Positions 9,302-16,833 of a stretch of 64,000 bases of DNA are shown here, one piece after another; the stretch's first letter is position 1, and every line of letters begins with the position of its first letter. The stretch is from UBA1426 sp052034085 (GTDB lineage Bacteria; Bacillota; Clostridia; Peptostreptococcales; Anaerovoracaceae). The position numbers and the translations under genes are program-made. The stretch covers positions 1 to 64,000 of the forward strand of contig JBPOJA010000015.1 of assembly GCA_052034085.1 (NCBI GenBank), given 5' to 3'. The notes beneath the pieces were generated by a model that saw only the letters and a list, made by a program, of their open reading frames with translations, was not told the origin of the DNA and ran no database searches.

Positions 9302-9449
9302 TGCAGTATTTATGTGTATAAAGTTATCCACAACTTGTGGATAACTTGTCGCATTTTTATTTTTTTGTTTTTATGTCATTTCGCTTGCCTGTGGATAACT
9401 TTTTGGATATTATGTAACTCAAGACACAAAAAATTTTTTGGAGGCAGAA
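9302..9449. other. oriC: Chromosome origin, first part (upstream of dnaA)
   Basis: Three perfect DnaA boxes are present: TTATCCACA at 9324-9332, and the same box in the other orientation (TGTGGATAA) at 9336-9344 and 9390-9398. The first two form an inverted pair three bases apart. Very AT-rich tracts surround them, which suits unwinding. Together with boxes after dnaA, this gives the bipartite origin known from Bacillus and relatives. Origin function is inferred from boxes and gene context. Confidence 0.85.
9385..9413 (+). promoter_or_regulatory. Probable dnaA promoter with overlapping DnaA box
   Basis: TTGCCT (9385-9390) and TATTAT (9408-9413) are 17 bases apart and precede the dnaA start by about 37 bases. 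The DnaA box at 9390-9398 overlaps the -35 end and the spacer, so DnaA bound there would be expected to repress its own gene. Confidence 0.5.
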
Positions 9450-10793
9450 ATGGGCGACCTGGAAAGAACCTGGGAAAAAGCTCTGGATATATTGAAACCG
9501 GAAATGACAGCCGTAAGTTTTGAGACCTGGGTAGATCCTATTACCCCATACCGTCTTGATGAAGAAAACGGACTCATTTATTTGATTCTTGGTGGCGGCA
9601 TCGGAAAAAACATTCTTGAAGACAGATACAGCAACATTATCGAAAGTGCATTAAAACAGGTTTTTGGCATTAAACTGCAACCGGTTTTTCTTGAACCTGA
9701 AGAAGTGGAAAGCATAAATAAAAAGAAAAAAGATGCCCTGACCCAAACTTTTACCGATGAATTGTATTTAAACCCCAAATACGTTTTTGGCACCTTCGTT
9801 GTGGGAAAAAACAGCCAGTTCGCTCATGCGGCTTCCCTTGCAGTTGCTGAAATGCCAATGTCTTCCGAATATAATCCTCTTTTTATATATGGCGGAGCCG
9901 GGCTTGGCAAAACTCATCTCATGCATGCAATAGGCCATCATATAATAAGGCATTCACCGAACCTGAAAGTTTTATATGTTTCTTCTGAAATGTTCACAAA
10001 TGAATTTATTCAGGCAATCAGAGACAACAATACCGAAGGTTTTAGAAAAAAATACAGAAATATAGATGTTTTGCTTATTGATGATATTCAGTTCCTTGAA
10101 AATAAAGAGAGAATTCAGGAAGAAATTTTCCATACTTTCAATACCCTATATGATGCAAATAAGCGCATAATTTTATCCAGTGACAGGCTGCCCAAGGCCA
10201 TAGCTACTTTGGAGGACAGGTTAAGATCCAGGTTTGAATGGGGTTTAACTATAGATATTCAACCACCTGATTTTGAAACAAGGGTAGCCATACTATGCAA
10301 GAAAGCCCAACTTGAAGAAATTTCTGTAGACGAAGATTTTATGGAAGTAATTAAACTAATTGCCGAAAGAATTCTGGATAATGTAAGGGAATTGGAGGGA
10401 GCTTTTATCAGAGTAGTGGCTTATGCTTCTTTAACCGGTCAGGCAATTAACAAAGATTTGGCAAAAGAAGTACTTAAAGATGTATTAACAGCAGGATATA
10501 TTAAGCCTACACCTGAAAAAATCAAGGAAAAAGTAAGCAGACACTTCAACATTAAGATTTCCGACATGATTTCTTCCAGCCGGGCAAAAAATCTGGTCTA
10601 TCCCAGGCAGATTGCCATGTACCTATGCAGGCGGCTAACCGATCTGTCTCTGCCCAAGATAGGTGAGGCTTTCGGAAACAGGGACCATACAACCGTATTG
10701 CATGCATGTGAGAAAATTTCCAATGAGATGATGAAAAATGAATTTCTTTCCGATATTATTTTTAACTTGGAAAATGAAATTAGAAATCCTTGA
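9450..10793 (+). CDS. dnaA: Chromosomal replication initiator DnaA
   Basis: Replication initiator, 447 residues. Domain I is N-terminal. Domain III is the AAA+ ATPase with Walker A GGAGLGKTHLMHAIG, Walker B VLLIDDIQFL, and sensor regions. Domain IV carries the DnaA-box recognition signature FGNRDHTTVLHACEKI. I chose ATG 9450, five bases after GGAGG; the TTG at 9438 overlaps the ribosome site. The gene begins the plus-strand run dnaA-dnaN-recF and is flanked on both sides by DnaA boxes. Confidence 0.98.
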   Translation: MGDLERTWEKALDILKPEMTAVSFETWVDPITPYRLDEENGLIYLILGGGIGKNILEDRYSNIIESALKQVFGIKLQPVFLEPEEVESINKKKKDALTQTFTDELYLNPKYVFGTFVVGKNSQFAHAASLAVAEMPMSSEYNPLFIYGGAGLGKTHLMHAIGHHIIRHSPNLKVLYVSSEMFTNEFIQAIRDNNTEGFRKKYRNIDVLLIDDIQFLENKERIQEEIFHTFNTLYDANKRIILSSDRLPKAIATLEDRLRSRFEWGLTIDIQPPDFETRVAILCKKAQLEEISVDEDFMEVIKLIAERILDNVRELEGAFIRVVAYASLTGQAINKDLAKEVLKDVLTAGYIKPTPEKIKEKVSRHFNIKISDMISSSRAKNLVYPRQIAMYLCRRLTDLSLPKIGEAFGNRDHTTVLHACEKISNEMMKNEFLSDIIFNLENEIRNP

Positions 10794-10952
10794 TCATTGT
10801 TAATAAAAAAGAATAACCCTGCAGGCTTATCCACAGGGTTTTCAAAAATTGAAATGTTCATATTTAAATTTTAAAAGGATTTATCCACATATCAACAGGG
10901 CATATTACTATTAATAATAACAAAAAGATAATAATAAACAGGAGGCATGAAA
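10794..10952. other. oriC: Chromosome origin, second part (dnaA-dnaN gap)
   Basis: Two further perfect DnaA boxes lie here: 10827-10835 and 10881-10889. The first sits in a hairpin (AACCCTG at 10815-10821, CAGGGTT at 10834-10840), which may act as a weak terminator for dnaA. The rest is AT-rich. The arrangement supports a bipartite oriC with dnaA in the middle. Confidence 0.75.
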
Positions 10953-12065
10953 ATGAGATTTATCTGTAAACAGCAGGATTTATCGAAGGCCTTAAACACT
11001 GTATCAAAGGCTATATCCAACAAAACAACAATTCCAATACTGAAAGGAATTCTTTTAGAGGCTGATAATTCGGGAAAACTGAAATTAACCACCTCTGATA
11101 TGGATTTGTCAATAGAAAAAGAAATTCAGGTGGAAACCGTTGAGGAAGGCTCTGCGGTTGTTTCTGCCAGGCTATTCGTCGATATAATAAGAAAATTGCC
11201 TTACGGGGATGTGGAAATAACCAATACAAACGGCCAGGTTAAAGTTAAGGCTCAAGGGTCTGAATTCAACATAATAGGTCAGAGCGGAGAAGAATATCCT
11301 AAGATAAGTAAGGTGGAAGAAATTAAAAGTATTATGCTTAATAAGGAGCTTCTGAAAGATATGATAAGAAAAACTTCTTTTGCTGCCAGCATAGAAGAAG
11401 CCAAAGGCATAATAGTTGGTGTTCTGCTTGAAATAGAAAATGAAAAGCTTTCAATGGTGGCCCTTGACGGTTTTAGAATGGCTGTAGCCAGAGAAAGGGT
11501 GGGCAGGATTGATAATGTAAGTTTAATAATAGCAGCAAGAATATTGAATGAAATAAATAAAATATTTGCTGAGGATGAAGAAAGTGACGAAATAAAGGTG
11601 ATTCTTGATGAACAAAAGGCTGTATTTATTCTGAAGGATACAACTGTCATTTCCAGAATAATGGAGGGCGACTTTATAAAATATAAGGAATTGCTGCCAA
11701 AAGATAGCAAAACTATTGTTAAGGTCAACAGGGACGAAATGATTGATTGCCTGGAAAGAGCTTCTTTACTGGCCAGAGAAGGAAGAAATAATTTAATAAG
11801 AATTCTGACAGATGATAATAAAATGCTGATTTCATCCCAGTCTGAAGAAGGCAACGTCAAAGAGGAACTCTATGTTGATAAGAAGGGAGATGACCTTGAA
11901 ATAGGCTTCAATGTGAAATATTTACTGGAAGTATTCAAGGCTGTAAATCACGAAGAAGTTAATATGAGCTTTAACAATAATATAAGTCCATGCATAGTCA
12001 AACCACTGGAGGGCGATGAGTTTGAGTATCTGATACTGCCCGTAAGAATATCAGGCGTTTCATAA
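10953..12065 (+). CDS. dnaN: DNA polymerase III beta sliding clamp
   Basis: The processivity clamp of DNA polymerase III, 370 residues. The three repeated clamp domains can be followed; the N-terminus (MRFICKQQDLSKALNTVSKA), the middle (RMAVARERV) and the C-terminal LPVRISG end are typical. I chose ATG 10953, seven bases after GGAGG; the ATG at 10947 is only one base from it. The usual yaaA (S4-domain) gene between dnaN and recF is absent: recF starts four bases after dnaN. Confidence 0.97.
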   Translation: MRFICKQQDLSKALNTVSKAISNKTTIPILKGILLEADNSGKLKLTTSDMDLSIEKEIQVETVEEGSAVVSARLFVDIIRKLPYGDVEITNTNGQVKVKAQGSEFNIIGQSGEEYPKISKVEEIKSIMLNKELLKDMIRKTSFAASIEEAKGIIVGVLLEIENEKLSMVALDGFRMAVARERVGRIDNVSLIIAARILNEINKIFAEDEESDEIKVILDEQKAVFILKDTTVISRIMEGDFIKYKELLPKDSKTIVKVNRDEMIDCLERASLLAREGRNNLIRILTDDNKMLISSQSEEGNVKEELYVDKKGDDLEIGFNVKYLLEVFKAVNHEEVNMSFNNNISPCIVKPLEGDEFEYLILPVRISGVS

Positions 12066-12069
12066 AGCT

Positions 12070-13125
12070 ATGTATTTCACCCACTTAAAGCTGATCAATT
12101 TCAGGAATTATGAAAAAGAGTCAGTAAATTTTCACGAGAAAATAAATATTGTTACAGGAAATAATGCCCAGGGAAAGACAAATCTTCTTGAAGCTTTGTA
12201 TATAACAAGCCTGGGCAAATCTTTTCGTACGGGCAAAGATGCAGAAATGATAGGATTTGGTGGTGATTTTGCTTATGTGAAAAGCAATTTCATAAAAGAA
12301 GGATACGAAAGGACAATAGAAATAAGCATATTAAAAAAAGGTAAAATAATAAGCATAGACGGAAACAAAATCAGCAAAACCAAAGATATGGTGGATAAAG
12401 CCTATATAGTGGCTTTTACTCCTGATGATTTAAAGATAGTAAAAGAGGAACCTGAAAGAAGGAGAAAATTTTTAGACAGGGAACTTTGTCAGCTTAGTCC
12501 AATTTACTACAGTAATCTGCAAAAATATCGAAGAGCACTGCTGCAGAGAAATTTTCTTCTTAAAAAAGAAAAAATTGATGATGACCTCATGGAAGTATGG
12601 GAAAAAAACCTGGCTGAATATGGAAGTAAATTAAGCCTGGAAAGAGCAGTGTTTGTAGAAAAACTTAAGAAAGTCGGTTATAAAGTGCATAAAGATATTT
12701 CAGGTGGAAAAGAAGACCTTGAAGTTTATTATGAACCTTCCGAAATAAGCGAGGAAAAACTAAAAGAGGGCAGACGTCTTGATAAAATAAAGGGAATAAC
12801 AAGATCAGGACCCCACAGAGACGATATTGGGATAAAAATAGACGGGATAGATGTGAGAAAATACGGATCCCAGGGTCAACAGAGAACGGCAGCTTTGTCA
12901 TTGAAGCTTTCGGAAATAGAGCTTATAAGAGAAGAAAAAAATGAGGCCCCGGTTTTGCTGCTGGATGACGTTTTGTCGGAACTCGACCGCGAAAGGCAGC
13001 AATATCTCCTTAACAGTACCTGGGATGTTCAGGTTTTTATCAGTACAGCGGAGAGAAAAAATACTATCTGGGAAGGCATCAATGATAAGGTTGTTGTGGA
13101 GGTCAAAGAGGGAGAAATCGTTTGA
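12070..13125 (+). CDS. recF: DNA replication and repair protein RecF
   Basis: An SMC-like ATPase of 351 residues that helps load RecA at gaps. Walker A is GNNAQGKTNLLEALY near residue 35. The C-terminal signature region has GSQGQQRTAALSLKLSE, and Walker B/D-loop is VLLLDDVLSELD. It is slightly short for the family but complete. It lies four bases after dnaN. Its stop codon (13123-13125) sits inside the -35 box of the rpmH promoter. Confidence 0.96.
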   Translation: MYFTHLKLINFRNYEKESVNFHEKINIVTGNNAQGKTNLLEALYITSLGKSFRTGKDAEMIGFGGDFAYVKSNFIKEGYERTIEISILKKGKIISIDGNKISKTKDMVDKAYIVAFTPDDLKIVKEEPERRRKFLDRELCQLSPIYYSNLQKYRRALLQRNFLLKKEKIDDDLMEVWEKNLAEYGSKLSLERAVFVEKLKKVGYKVHKDISGGKEDLEVYYEPSEISEEKLKEGRRLDKIKGITRSGPHRDDIGIKIDGIDVRKYGSQGQQRTAALSLKLSEIELIREEKNEAPVLLLDDVLSELDRERQQYLLNSTWDVQVFISTAERKNTIWEGINDKVVVEVKEGEIV

Positions 13126-13150
13126 CAAGCGGGGTTCTCAACTGTATAAT
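13122..13150 (+). promoter_or_regulatory. Consensus sigma-A promoter of rpmH operon
   Basis: TTGACA (13122-13127) and TATAAT (13145-13150) are separated by exactly 17 bases, a perfect housekeeping consensus. The -35 overlaps the recF stop codon. It would drive rpmH-rnpA and probably the genes to rsmG. Confidence 0.88.
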
Positions 13151-13222
13151 CAATTGGCAATTGTGAAGAAACAGTGAAATTCAGCTGTTTACGAAATACA
13201 TGGATTAGGAGGTGTATTTGAA

Positions 13223-13357
13223 TTGAAGCGCACTTATCAGCCCAAGAAGAGACAACGCAGCGCAGAGCATGGTTTTCGCAAGAGAATGAGCACCAAAAGC
13301 GGCAGAAATGTTCTTAAAAGAAGGAGACTGAGAGGAAGAAAAACCCTTTCAGCTTAA
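13223..13357 (+). CDS. rpmH: Ribosomal protein bL34
   Basis: A 44-residue, very basic ribosomal protein of the large subunit, starting MKRTYQPKKRQRSAEHGF and ending RRRLRGRKTLSA, the canonical bL34 pattern. It starts with TTG, eight bases after a full AGGAGGTG site; no ATG is available in frame upstream. It follows a perfect sigma-A promoter and precedes rnpA by 19 bases, the almost universal bacterial order. Confidence 0.97.
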   Translation: MKRTYQPKKRQRSAEHGFRKRMSTKSGRNVLKRRRLRGRKTLSA

Positions 13358-13376
13358 AGAGCAAGTAGGGATAAAC

Positions 13377-13730
13377 ATGCTTAAGCAAGAGGTGCTAAGG
13401 GGAAAAAAAGATTTCGCTGCACTTTATAATAATGGAAAGTCTGTAAGAGAGAAATTCTTTATACTTTTATACAGAAAAAATGGCCTTTCTTTTACCAGAA
13501 GGGCATTTTTAGCAAGTAAAAAAGTTGGCAACAGTGTAAACCGCAACAGAGCCAGACGTTTGCTCAAAGAATCTTACCGCCGGTTGGACAGAGATGTAAG
13601 ACCCGGATATGATCTGCTTTTTATAGCCAGAAAGAGCATAGTTCCGGTAAAATGCCAGGAAGTTCAGGCTTCCATGGAAAAAGCGTTAATCAGTCGGAAC
13701 CTCTTGGCAGAGGCGGTGGATTTACAGTGA
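13377..13730 (+). CDS. rnpA: Ribonuclease P protein component
   Basis: The protein subunit of RNase P, 117 residues, which helps the catalytic RNA mature tRNA 5' ends. The RNR motif is seen in KVGNSVNRNRARRLLKESYRR. It lies between rpmH and yidD. Its stop TGA overlaps the GTG start of yidD, so the two are translationally coupled. Confidence 0.96.
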   Translation: MLKQEVLRGKKDFAALYNNGKSVREKFFILLYRKNGLSFTRRAFLASKKVGNSVNRNRARRLLKESYRRLDRDVRPGYDLLFIARKSIVPVKCQEVQASMEKALISRNLLAEAVDLQ

Positions 13731-13936
13731 AGAGCACATTAATTATTCTGATCAGAGGATATCAGAAATTTATTTCTCCCTTATTTCCCAGAACCTGTCG
13801 CTTTTATCCCAGCTGCTCCACTTATTTTATTCAGGCACTAGAAAAATACGGATTTTTCAAAGGAAGCTTTTTAGGAATCAAGAGAATTTTAAAATGTCAT
13901 CCTTTCAATCCGGGGGGCTATGACCCTTTAAAATGA
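13727..13936 (+). CDS. yidD: Membrane protein insertion efficiency factor YidD
   Basis: A 69-residue protein of the YidD family, thought to assist YidC in membrane protein insertion. The motif CRFYPSCSTYFIQALEKYG and the end CHPFNPGGYDPLK are diagnostic. I place the start at GTG 13727, which overlaps the rnpA stop and has an upstream purine-rich site. A longer reading from 13652 would lie wholly inside rnpA and adds residues foreign to the family. Confidence 0.94.
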   Translation: MKSTLIILIRGYQKFISPLFPRTCRFYPSCSTYFIQALEKYGFFKGSFLGIKRILKCHPFNPGGYDPLK

Positions 13937-13951
13937 ATCGGAGGAATATAG

Positions 13952-14641
13952 ATGACCACATATGAAAAAATAATGTCGGTTATTGCCCAGCCTATGGGGG
14001 GCTTGTTGTATTTTTTGTATGACCATATAGGTAATTACGGCATAGCACTTATTGTGTTTACCCTTTTAGTGAGGGCCTGCCTTTTCCCTGTTTATGCTTC
14101 GCAGATTAAAAGTTCGATTAAAATGAAGGAGTTTCAGCCTAAAATACAGGCTCTGCAAAAGCAGTATGCCAATGATAAAGAAACTCTCAATATGAAAATG
14201 ATGGAGCTCTACAGGGAGGAAAAATTTAATCCCATGCAGGGCTGTCTGCCCATGCTTATACAGATGCCAATAATACTGGCTCTTTTTGTACTGCTCAGGA
14301 ATCCACTGAGATTCATGTCGGATCCGGCCATGATAATGGGAGTTCATGAATCATTTCTCTGGGTGCCCGACCTGTCTCAGCCCGATCCCTGGATACTGCC
14401 CATCCTGGCAGGCCTGGCCACCTTTGTATCCTTTATTTTAACTCAGTCGACGGCGCCCTCGTCTGATTTGGGAGGGGCCAATCAAATGATGAAAATGATG
14501 AAATACTTCTTCCCCGTAATGATAGTCTGGATGGGACGCTCATTTCCTTCGGGACTGACAGTATACTGGTTCGTGGGAACATTGGTAATGATTGTCCAGA
14601 CATTGATAACCAGCAAATGGAGAAAGAAGATGGAGGCGTAA
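13952..14641 (+). CDS. yidC: Membrane protein insertase YidC/SpoIIIJ
   Basis: A YidC/Oxa1 insertase of 229 residues. It inserts membrane proteins alone or with Sec. The core hydrophobic segments are visible (around residues 20-50, about 100-115, 145-170 and 185-215). The cytoplasmic hairpin region with FQPKIQALQKQYANDKE and the motif NPMQGCLPMLIQMPI are conserved. It is short, like minimal Gram-positive forms; no lipobox cysteine is seen at the N-terminus. It is followed one base later by jag, its usual partner. Confidence 0.95.
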   Translation: MTTYEKIMSVIAQPMGGLLYFLYDHIGNYGIALIVFTLLVRACLFPVYASQIKSSIKMKEFQPKIQALQKQYANDKETLNMKMMELYREEKFNPMQGCLPMLIQMPIILALFVLLRNPLRFMSDPAMIMGVHESFLWVPDLSQPDPWILPILAGLATFVSFILTQSTAPSSDLGGANQMMKMMKYFFPVMIVWMGRSFPSGLTVYWFVGTLVMIVQTLITSKWRKKMEA

Positions 14642-14642
14642 A

Positions 14643-15446
14643 ATGGATTTTTCAGAAAAATGGGGCAAGGATGTGGATGATGCGGTGGCATTGGCCCTCC
14701 AGGACCTTAAACTGGATATAGACCAGGTAAATATCACCATACTGGAAGAACCCAGCAAAGGCTTTTTCGGAATAGGCTCAAAGCTGGCCCTGGTAAGAGT
14801 GGAAAGAAAAGATATGCCCAAAATCGAAGATTCTTCCACGTCAGAAGAAACTAAGACCGTGGAGGATTTTTCCGACATTTCCGAAACTTTTCAGTCTGCA
14901 AAAAAGAAAACTGAAGACGGAAAAACAAAAGTAAGAAAAAAACCGTCAAAAGAGGCTAGAGAAGTAAAAGAGGCTGCAGAGCCTATAGTGAAACTTAAGG
15001 AGATTTATGAGGATTCGGCCCTCAGTTTTATAAAAGACATGACAATGAAAATGGGGCTGGATGTTGAAGTCAGGGGATACGAAATAGAGGAGGGCCTGTA
15101 TTTTGAGATCAGTGGGCCTGACTGTGGCACCATTATAGGCAAAAGAGGGCAAACTCTGGATTCCATACAATATCTGACCAGCCTGGTGGCGAACAAAGAT
15201 AAGGAAAAATATATAAGAGTAATAGTGGATGCAGAAAATTACAGGGCTAAAAGAGAAAAAACTTTGGAGCAGCTTGCTAACAGACTGGGGGAAAAAGTGA
15301 GAAAAAGTGGCAGAAGTGTTAAGCTGGAGCCGATGAATCCTTATGAAAGAAAAGTAATTCATGCAACTCTTCAAAAGAATTCGGCTGTGACCACCAGAAG
15401 TGAAGGGGAGGAGCCATACAGAAGGGTCATTATAGAAAGAAAATAA
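14643..15446 (+). CDS. jag: RNA-binding protein Jag/KhpB
   Basis: A cytoplasmic RNA-binding protein of 267 residues. Three parts are seen: an N-terminal Jag domain (about 1-55, ending EEPSKGFFGIGSKLALVRV), a charged linker, a KH domain with IIGKRGQTLDSIQYL, and a C-terminal R3H domain with LEPMNPYERKVIHATL. It lies between yidC and mnmE with one-base gaps, as in most Firmicutes. Confidence 0.95.
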   Translation: MDFSEKWGKDVDDAVALALQDLKLDIDQVNITILEEPSKGFFGIGSKLALVRVERKDMPKIEDSSTSEETKTVEDFSDISETFQSAKKKTEDGKTKVRKKPSKEAREVKEAAEPIVKLKEIYEDSALSFIKDMTMKMGLDVEVRGYEIEEGLYFEISGPDCGTIIGKRGQTLDSIQYLTSLVANKDKEKYIRVIVDAENYRAKREKTLEQLANRLGEKVRKSGRSVKLEPMNPYERKVIHATLQKNSAVTTRSEGEEPYRRVIIERK

Positions 15447-15447
15447 A

Positions 15448-16827
15448 ATGGAAGAAACAATTTCTGCAATTGCCACTGCTCCCGGTGAAGGGGGCATAGG
15501 CATAATAAGAATCAGCGGCAACGCAGCATATGACATTCTTACCAAACTGTTTAAACCTGCAAAAACAAAGATTGAATCGCCTATCGTTGATAGGCGATTA
15601 ACCTATGGTAATATCGTAGATCCGGCAAGCGGGAGAATGGTTGACGAGGTTATGGCTGTCTATATGAAGGCACCTCATACCTACACAAAAGAAGATGTGG
15701 TTGAGATACAATGTCATGGCAGTATTGTTTCGCTAGGACGCATTCTTGCACTTTCTTTAAAGCATGGAGCCAGACTCGCGGAACCGGGAGAATTTACGAA
15801 AAGAGCTTTTCTGAACGGGAGGATTGACCTTTCCCAGGCTGAAGCTGTAATTGATTTAATTCAGGCAAAGGCTGACCGCACATTTGATTCGGCACTGAGC
15901 CAGCTGGGAGGAAGTTTATCCGCTAAAATAGCTTCAATCAGGTCGGATCTTATGGATTTGCTAGTTAAGCTGGCGGTAAATATAGACTATCCGGATGAGG
16001 ACATAGAAGAACTGGCTTATGAAGAGCTTATAGACAGCCTGAAAAGAATAAGCGATGATCTTGGAAGGCTTATAGAAACGGCCAAAACGGGAAAAATAAT
16101 TTCTCAGGGCCTGAAAATAACCATTGCAGGTAAGCCAAATGTAGGCAAGTCATCTTTGTTAAATGCGCTTTTGAGGGAGGAAAGAGTTATTGTGACTGAA
16201 TTTCCCGGTACGACCAGAGACACTATAGAAGAAAGACTGAGCCTTGACGGCATACCGGTTTATCTTACAGATACTGCCGGCATAAGAAGTACGGAAGATC
16301 CCATCGAATTAATGGGAATAGAACGCAGCCACAGCGCATTTGAGAAAGCTGACCTTGTTGTTTTCATGGTGGACGGCAGTCAGAAACTGGATAAAGAAGA
16401 CCTGGAAATTGCAGAAAAAATAAAGGATAAAAAAGTAATTGTTCTGATAAATAAACAGGATCTCGGAAAAGTTGTCAGTAAGGAAGACCTGATTGATATT
16501 CTGCCCGGGGCTAAGTTCATCAATGCTTCGGTGCTGGAGGCAACGGGAATCAGCCAGCTTGAGGAAATAATCAAGAGCCTTGTATATGATGGGCTGCTGT
16601 ATGCAGAAAACACTGAGATAATAACGAATATCAGGCATAAAGACCTTTTGGAGCAGGCTAAGGAAAGCGTGGACCAAGGCTTACACATGGCCTGCAGCTT
16701 TGAGGCTATGGACTTCATAGAGTTCGACATCAGATATGCCTGGGAACATTTGGGAGATATTTTAGGCGAGACCATAAGCGAAGACATTATAAATGAAATT
16801 TTCAAAAGGTTTTGCCTGGGGAAGTAG
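15448..16827 (+). CDS. mnmE: tRNA modification GTPase MnmE
   Basis: A GTPase of 459 residues that works with MnmG to build the 5-carboxymethylaminomethyl group on U34 of certain tRNAs. The N-terminal formyl-THF-binding domain is followed by a helical domain holding an inserted G domain: G1 GKPNVGKSSLLNAL, G2 GTTRDTIEE, G3 DTAGIR, G4 NKQD. It ends in the invariant CLGK. It sits directly between jag and mnmG. Confidence 0.98.
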   Translation: MEETISAIATAPGEGGIGIIRISGNAAYDILTKLFKPAKTKIESPIVDRRLTYGNIVDPASGRMVDEVMAVYMKAPHTYTKEDVVEIQCHGSIVSLGRILALSLKHGARLAEPGEFTKRAFLNGRIDLSQAEAVIDLIQAKADRTFDSALSQLGGSLSAKIASIRSDLMDLLVKLAVNIDYPDEDIEELAYEELIDSLKRISDDLGRLIETAKTGKIISQGLKITIAGKPNVGKSSLLNALLREERVIVTEFPGTTRDTIEERLSLDGIPVYLTDTAGIRSTEDPIELMGIERSHSAFEKADLVVFMVDGSQKLDKEDLEIAEKIKDKKVIVLINKQDLGKVVSKEDLIDILPGAKFINASVLEATGISQLEEIIKSLVYDGLLYAENTEIITNIRHKDLLEQAKESVDQGLHMACSFEAMDFIEFDIRYAWEHLGDILGETISEDIINEIFKRFCLGK

Positions 16828-16833
16828 GCTGCA

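Noticed and set aside
11279..11860. 193-codon minus-strand open frame opposite dnaN
   Set aside because: Low-complexity Ser/Leu/Ile translation fully inside dnaN; a shadow.
14946..15545. 199-codon minus-strand open frame opposite jag and mnmE
   Set aside because: It lies opposite two clear conserved genes, has no family resemblance and no ribosome site; a shadow of their codon pattern.
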